Origin: JBBDYG01 sp040901765
Lineage (GTDB): Bacteria > Planctomycetota > Planctomycetia > Pirellulales > Lacipirellulaceae
Direction of reading: 5' to 3'
DNA: 64,000 bases
NCBI GenBank assembly: GCA_040901765.1
Contig: JBBDYG010000099.1
Location: 18,697-82,696, forward strand
The notes below the pieces were generated by a model. It was not told the origin of the DNA. It did not search any database and worked only from the letters and a program-made list of their open reading frames with translations. Position numbers and translations under genes: made by a program. Within the stretch, counting starts at the first letter, position 1. Every line of letters starts with the position of its first letter. This document shows, piece after piece, positions 60,553-64,000 of this stretch.

Positions 60553-61566
60553 CTAGACGCTGCGCCCCACCGCTTCCGCCACGCGACGGCAGTCGGCTAC
60601 CATATCCGCGAACATCTCGCAGGTCATCGATTGGTAACCATCGCTCATCGCCTTTTCGGGGCAGGGGTGGACCTCGACGATCAGCGCGTCCGCCCCGGCG
60701 GCGACGGCGGCCTTCGCCATCGCGGGCACAAGCTTCGTGTGGCCAGTGCCGTGGCTGGGATCGACCACCACCGGCAGATGGGTCTTTTCCTGAAGGTACG
60801 GCACGGTCGCCAGCGGCAGCGTGAAGCGGGTGTGGGCCTCGTAGGTGCGGATACCGCGCTCACAGAGCATCACGTTGGGATTCCCCGCGTCGAGAATGTA
60901 CTCCGCCGCAAGTAAGAGTTCATCGACCGTGGCGCTTGGGCCGCGCTTCAGCAGCACGGCGCAGGGCGACTCGCCACACGCCTCTAGCAGCCGGTAATTC
61001 TGCATGTTGCGGGCACCGATTTGCAGCACATCGGCGTACTGGCTCACCAGGTCCACGTCGTCCGGTGCGATCACTTCCGTCACGACGGCCAAGCCCGTTT
61101 CGTCGCGGGCGGTGGCTAAGTACTTGAGGCCGATTTCTTTTAAGCCTTGGAAGCTGTAAGGGCTGGTGCGCGGCTTGAACGCCCCGCCGCGGAGGGCCGT
61201 CGCGCCGCTGGCCTTCACGGCCTTCGCCGTGGCGACGATCTGCTCTTCACTTTCGACCGAGCATGGCCCGGCAATGATTCCGATACGCTTACAGCCAACT
61301 GAAAGCGAACCAGCGGTGATGACGGTGGTTTCCGATTTCAGTTCTCGGCTGGCAAGTTTGTATGGCGCAAGGATCGGCAGCACTTCGTCCACGCCCGGCC
61401 CACTTTCCAGGGCCATCACGCCGGCGATGCGTTCCTCGCCCACGGCGGCGATCACGGTCCGCTCGGTGCCGTGAATCACATTGGCCCGCAGGCCCTTCGC
61501 TTCGACTTGCTCGACCATGTGCTGAATTTCCTGTGGGCTGGCGCCACGTTTCATTACGACGATCAT
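60553..61566 (-). CDS. aroF: 3-deoxy-7-phosphoheptulonate (DAHP) synthase, AroF/type I-beta
   Basis: 337 residues from the ATG at 61566, with GGAG 8 nt upstream; the open frame beyond is repeat. An N-terminal ferredoxin-like regulatory domain (about 1-70, MIVVMKRGASPQEIQHMVEQVE) precedes the barrel: AGPCSVESEEQI, ALRGGAFKPRTSPYSFQG, LQIGARNMQNY, LLKRGPSATVDE and VVVDPSHGTGH. It makes the first shikimate-pathway intermediate from PEP and erythrose-4-phosphate. In the T. maritima type this N-domain binds Tyr/Phe. The upstream leader suggests attenuation by aromatic amino acids. Confidence 0.94.
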   Translation of the reverse strand: MIVVMKRGASPQEIQHMVEQVEAKGLRANVIHGTERTVIAAVGEERIAGVMALESGPGVDEVLPILAPYKLASRELKSETTVITAGSLSVGCKRIGIIAGPCSVESEEQIVATAKAVKASGATALRGGAFKPRTSPYSFQGLKEIGLKYLATARDETGLAVVTEVIAPDDVDLVSQYADVLQIGARNMQNYRLLEACGESPCAVLLKRGPSATVDELLLAAEYILDAGNPNVMLCERGIRTYEAHTRFTLPLATVPYLQEKTHLPVVVDPSHGTGHTKLVPAMAKAAVAAGADALIVEVHPCPEKAMSDGYQSMTCEMFADMVADCRRVAEAVGRSV

Positions 61567-61590
61567 GGATATTGCTCCGGGTTTGTAGCT

Positions 61591-61672
61591 GTAGGTCAGG
61601 CTGTGCCTGACTTTCGCGATGTACAACTTCTCAATCTGAATTGGCTCCATGTCAGGCGGAGCCTGACCTACG
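61591..61672. repeat. TAGGTCAGGC-type inverted repeat in the aroF 5' leader
   Basis: GTAGGTCAGGCTGTGCCTGA (61591-61610) and GTCAGGCGGAGCCTGACCTAC (61651-61671) form the arms. It lies between the terminator and the aroF start, so it would be in the aroF mRNA leader. Confidence 0.8.
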
Positions 61673-61716
61673 AAAAAAAGCCCCGAGATCCGCGTCTTCG
61701 CGGGTCTCGGGGCTTT
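61673..61716 (-). terminator. Intrinsic terminator, probable attenuator of aroF
   Basis: On the minus strand AAAGCCCCGAGACCCGCG, a 4-nt loop and its complement (one mismatch) form an 18-bp stem followed by TTTTTTT. It lies between the leader ORF and aroF, and could also end transcripts of the upstream peptidase gene. Confidence 0.88.
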
Positions 61717-61745
61717 GTTGCTCGTTTGGCAATTTGGCGGTGAGG

Positions 61746-61832
61746 TTAGGTAGTTCCTCCAGCCCCGCGACCCACTTCGGTAAAGAAGTAGCGGGTAAAG
61801 CTAAACCAGAAAAAATACCAAGCACCGCTCAT
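61746..61832 (-). CDS. 28-residue leader peptide rich in Trp, Tyr and Phe
   Basis: ATG at 61832, stop TAA at 61748-61746. The product starts MSGAWYFFWFSFTRYFF: 10 of the first 17 residues are aromatic (W5, Y6, F7, F8, W9, F10, F12, Y15, F16, F17), then TEVGRGAGGTT. A weak GAGG lies 3 nt before the ATG. It stops 29 nt before the terminator stem. Stalling at Trp, Tyr or Phe codons would favour the antiterminator and expression of DAHP synthase. It is too short for the ORF list. An alternative reading is a small membrane protein. Confidence 0.65.
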   Translation of the reverse strand: MSGAWYFFWFSFTRYFFTEVGRGAGGTT

Positions 61833-61901
61833 ACGCCTCAGTATCGACAGCCGTTGCGAAGAACGCAAGTGAGATGGCGAAAAGGCAACAAAAATACTCT
61901 T

Positions 61902-61982
61902 TAGCCACGGATTGAACACGGATCAAACACGGATTCAAGAGCGAATTCATCCGTGTTCGATCGGTGTCGCATCCGTGGCTAA
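61902..61982. repeat. 11-bp rhythm inverted repeat supplying the stop codon of the S9 peptidase
   Basis: The left arm (61902-61938, CACGGATTGAA repeated) and right arm (61945-61982) are reverse complements with small variation; the loop is 6-10 nt. The TAG stop of the minus-strand peptidase gene (61981-61979) is part of the right arm. Confidence 0.85.
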
Positions 61983-64000
61983 TTTCCTTCTTCTTTTCGT
62001 GGCTCTTCGCTGCTTTTTGTGGCCGTTTCCAATGCTTCCGCCAGACCGGGGACTTCATTCGCGCCGGCTGGCACTTGGAGAGTGGCGCCTTCGAAGTCTT
62101 CGCCGACCGGTTGGAAGCGGCCGCCCAGGTGCTCGGCTAGAAAGGCTTCCGCGACGGCGTTAAAGCTCATGCTGTTCTCCGGACGTTGAAAGCCGTGGCC
62201 TTCGTCGGGATACAGCACGTATGTAACTGGGATACTCTTCTCTTCCATCGCCATCACGATCTGGTCTGCCTCAAGCTGCGTAACTCGGGGGTCGTTCGCC
62301 CCCTGACCGATCAAGAGCGGCTTCTCGATCTTGTCGACCAGCGTCAGCGGCGAGCGCTCGAGCAGCTTGGCCTTGCCTTCGTCCGTTTCCCAATCCCCGA
62401 CGCGGATTTTCATTACCGGCATGAACGGCGCCCAGTACGGCGGCACGTTCTGCATGAGCGTCACCAGGCTTGACGGGCCGACGATATCAACCCCCGCCGC
62501 AAACACGTCGGGCGTGAAAGTGAGGCCTACCAGCGTGGCATAGCCTCCGTAGCTGCCACCCATGATGGCCACTTTGTCGCGCTCGGCGATTCCTTGCTCA
62601 ACCGCCCAGTTAACGGCATCGATCAAGTCGTCATGCATTTTGCCCGACCACTCGCCGTTAGCCGCGTTGATGAACTCCTTGCCGAAGCCAGTCGAGCCGC
62701 GGTAGTTCACGTTCAACACGGCATAGCCGCGGTTAGCCAGCCATTGATGAATGGAGTTGAAACCCCAGCCATCCCTAGCCCATGGTCCGCCGTGTACATC
62801 GAGTACCATCGGCACCGGTTTATCGGGCTTGCCATCGCCATCGGGGTCGCTTCCCGGCGGCAGCGAGAGGTAGGACACCAGATTCAATCCATCTCGACTT
62901 TTAATAATCGGCGCATGCATCTTCACGAGCGGATATTTCTCCAAGTCGTCGCGGCTCGCAAAGAGATAGTGCATCTTCGGTTCCGGCCCGCGCTCGTAGC
63001 GGTAGAATTTCACTGGGCCGTCGTCGAGAATGTACGCCACCGTCCAGAACTTATCGTCGAGCGTGCGGCTGGTGATTTCGAATTCGCCGTCTTGGAACTC
63101 CTTCAGAAACGTCAGGTCGGCGGCAATTGCTTCGTCGAGCACCTTCCACTGCCGGCGGTCGTAGGTGAACGACACCGCCTGAATGTTTTTCTCGGTCGGA
63201 TGGGTCAACACTCCTCCAACATCGGCGCGGTCATCCTCCGCGACGAGCGTCGTTTCGTCCGTCTCGAGGTTCCTCGCGAACAGCCCGCCCGTATTGCGGT
63301 TGCGGCTGTCCTGGAAGTAGAGCGACTCGCCCGATTTATCGAAGCCGGCCGGGCCGCTGGTCATGGCGTCCTCCGGCTCGAACTCTTCGAACGGCTGCCA
63401 ATCGGCGTAGCCTTTGTCGGCCGGTTCCCCTTCGGGAAGCAACCACACCTGGCCACCGAGCGGCGTGTAATTTAAGGCCATGCGCACCGCGAGATCGTCG
63501 TCGGTTACGAAACCCGCAACGCCCGGATTCTCTTGAATCAGCTTACGCTCGCCCGTCTCGATATTCACGCGATAGATATCGTGCAACTGCGGATTGCGAT
63601 CGTTGAGGCCGATCAGCACTTCGTCGGGAAATCGTTCGCTCGCGCCGGAAATCTCCGCACGAACACCGTCAATGGGTGTGAGGTCTTTCGTTTTTTTGGT
63701 CGTCACATCGGTCGCGTAGACGTGCGAGTTCTCGTCGCCGTCGTTGTCCTGCGTGTAGAGGATGTACCTGCTGTTGTAAGCCCAACTATGGCCGTGAATG
63801 CCGCGCTTGGTGTCTTTAGTGACGGGCTGGGCTTTATCGGGATCATCGGCCGGGCCAACCCACACATTCAGCACGCCATCGACCGGCGCGAGATAGCTGA
63901 GCCACTTGCCATCGGGGCTGAGCCGGGCCTGCGCGCGCGTGGGGTTGCCGAATAGCACTTCGCGCGGAATGAGGGGGACGTTGGCGAGGGACTGGGGCCT
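61979..64000 (-). CDS. S9 prolyl-oligopeptidase family peptidase (5' end beyond the window)
   Basis: The frame is open to the window edge (VPLIPREVLFGNP precedes the first visible in-frame GTG). More than 670 residues are seen. An N-terminal beta-propeller (ARLSPDGKWLSYLAP, YILYTQDNDGDENSHVYAT) precedes the hydrolase domain. The nucleophile is in MGGSYGGYATLVG, the Asp in GQGANDPRV and the His in PDEGHGFQRPEN. Typical of the S9C acylaminoacyl/dipeptidyl type. The acidic tail (SSEEPRKEEGN) ends at a repeat-derived stop. A signal peptide, if any, is outside. Confidence 0.92.
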   Translation of the reverse strand, partial: RPQSLANVPLIPREVLFGNPTRAQARLSPDGKWLSYLAPVDGVLNVWVGPADDPDKAQPVTKDTKRGIHGHSWAYNSRYILYTQDNDGDENSHVYATDVTTKKTKDLTPIDGVRAEISGASERFPDEVLIGLNDRNPQLHDIYRVNIETGERKLIQENPGVAGFVTDDDLAVRMALNYTPLGGQVWLLPEGEPADKGYADWQPFEEFEPEDAMTSGPAGFDKSGESLYFQDSRNRNTGGLFARNLETDETTLVAEDDRADVGGVLTHPTEKNIQAVSFTYDRRQWKVLDEAIAADLTFLKEFQDGEFEITSRTLDDKFWTVAYILDDGPVKFYRYERGPEPKMHYLFASRDDLEKYPLVKMHAPIIKSRDGLNLVSYLSLPPGSDPDGDGKPDKPVPMVLDVHGGPWARDGWGFNSIHQWLANRGYAVLNVNYRGSTGFGKEFINAANGEWSGKMHDDLIDAVNWAVEQGIAERDKVAIMGGSYGGYATLVGLTFTPDVFAAGVDIVGPSSLVTLMQNVPPYWAPFMPVMKIRVGDWETDEGKAKLLERSPLTLVDKIEKPLLIGQGANDPRVTQLEADQIVMAMEEKSIPVTYVLYPDEGHGFQRPENSMSFNAVAEAFLAEHLGGRFQPVGEDFEGATLQVPAGANEVPGLAEALETATKSSEEPRKEEGN

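Larger units (their letters stand above)
61673..61832 (-). promoter_or_regulatory. Putative aromatic amino-acid attenuator controlling aroF
   Basis: The leader segment GGGTCGCGGGGCT (61773-61761) is complementary, 12 of 13 positions, to AGCCCCGAGACCC (61714-61702), the 5' arm of the terminator; this would be an antiterminator. An earlier ACCCGC in the ORF can pair with GCGGG of that segment. The layout matches ribosome-mediated attenuators such as trp and pheA. Confidence 0.65.

Overview
The window looks like chromosome from a planctomycete, most likely order Pirellulales. The evidence is several secreted proteins that pair dockerin-like calcium repeats with a C-terminal PEP-CTERM anchor, a DUF1559 prepilin-like protein, a BBP7-type envelope protein, a DUF1080 hydrolase, a TPR protein with two RNA-polymerase-alpha CTD modules, and a C-terminal TPR fragment typical of planctomycete Ser/Thr kinases. 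Names rest on motif recognition by eye; no database search was possible.

Layout. 1-3 kb: a partial small Cys protein, a type II secretion GspF and a toxin-antitoxin/Uma2 cluster. 3-8 kb: a ChlI/MoxR-like ATPase, a glycosyltransferase and ilvD. 8-13 kb: secreted and envelope proteins, including a matrixin-type metalloprotease. 13-19 kb: polysaccharide export, an XRE regulator, a HAD phosphatase, waaF and the TPR/alpha-CTD protein. 19-29 kb: tRNA-Thr(CGT), a large pseudopilin, DUF1080, argG, an ABC-2 permease, a pyrB-like carbamoyltransferase, a NYN nuclease and two four-helix-bundle (S23/IVP) genes. 29-36 kb: a two-component pair, mnmG, DUF2442, Uma2 and BBP7. 36-43 kb: an MFS transporter, a phytanoyl-CoA dioxygenase-type enzyme, hisC/hisD and threonine aldolase. 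43.7-50.7 kb: a complete type I Wadjet defence operon (jetABCD). 50-60 kb: glutamate dehydrogenase, two STN-domain proteins, and PEP-CTERM genes ending at a junction where two genes have both lost their 5' ends. 60-64 kb: DAHP synthase behind an apparent aromatic-amino-acid attenuator, then an S9 peptidase running off the window.

Two things stand out beyond ordinary genes. (1) Intergenic gaps are repeatedly filled by short inverted-repeat elements whose arms are mostly degenerate 7-bp tandem repeats. They abut start codons, supply stop codons, and in three places sit in frame inside genes. Two of them enclose a four-helix-bundle ORF. One of those shares its left-arm sequence with an empty copy 5 kb away, which suggests a mobile or cassette-like system. 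(2) A 28-codon ORF beginning MSGAWYFFWFSFTRYFF, followed by a strong terminator and a competing antiterminator pairing, lies upstream of the DAHP synthase gene. It looks like a ribosome-mediated attenuator sensing Trp, Tyr and Phe together.
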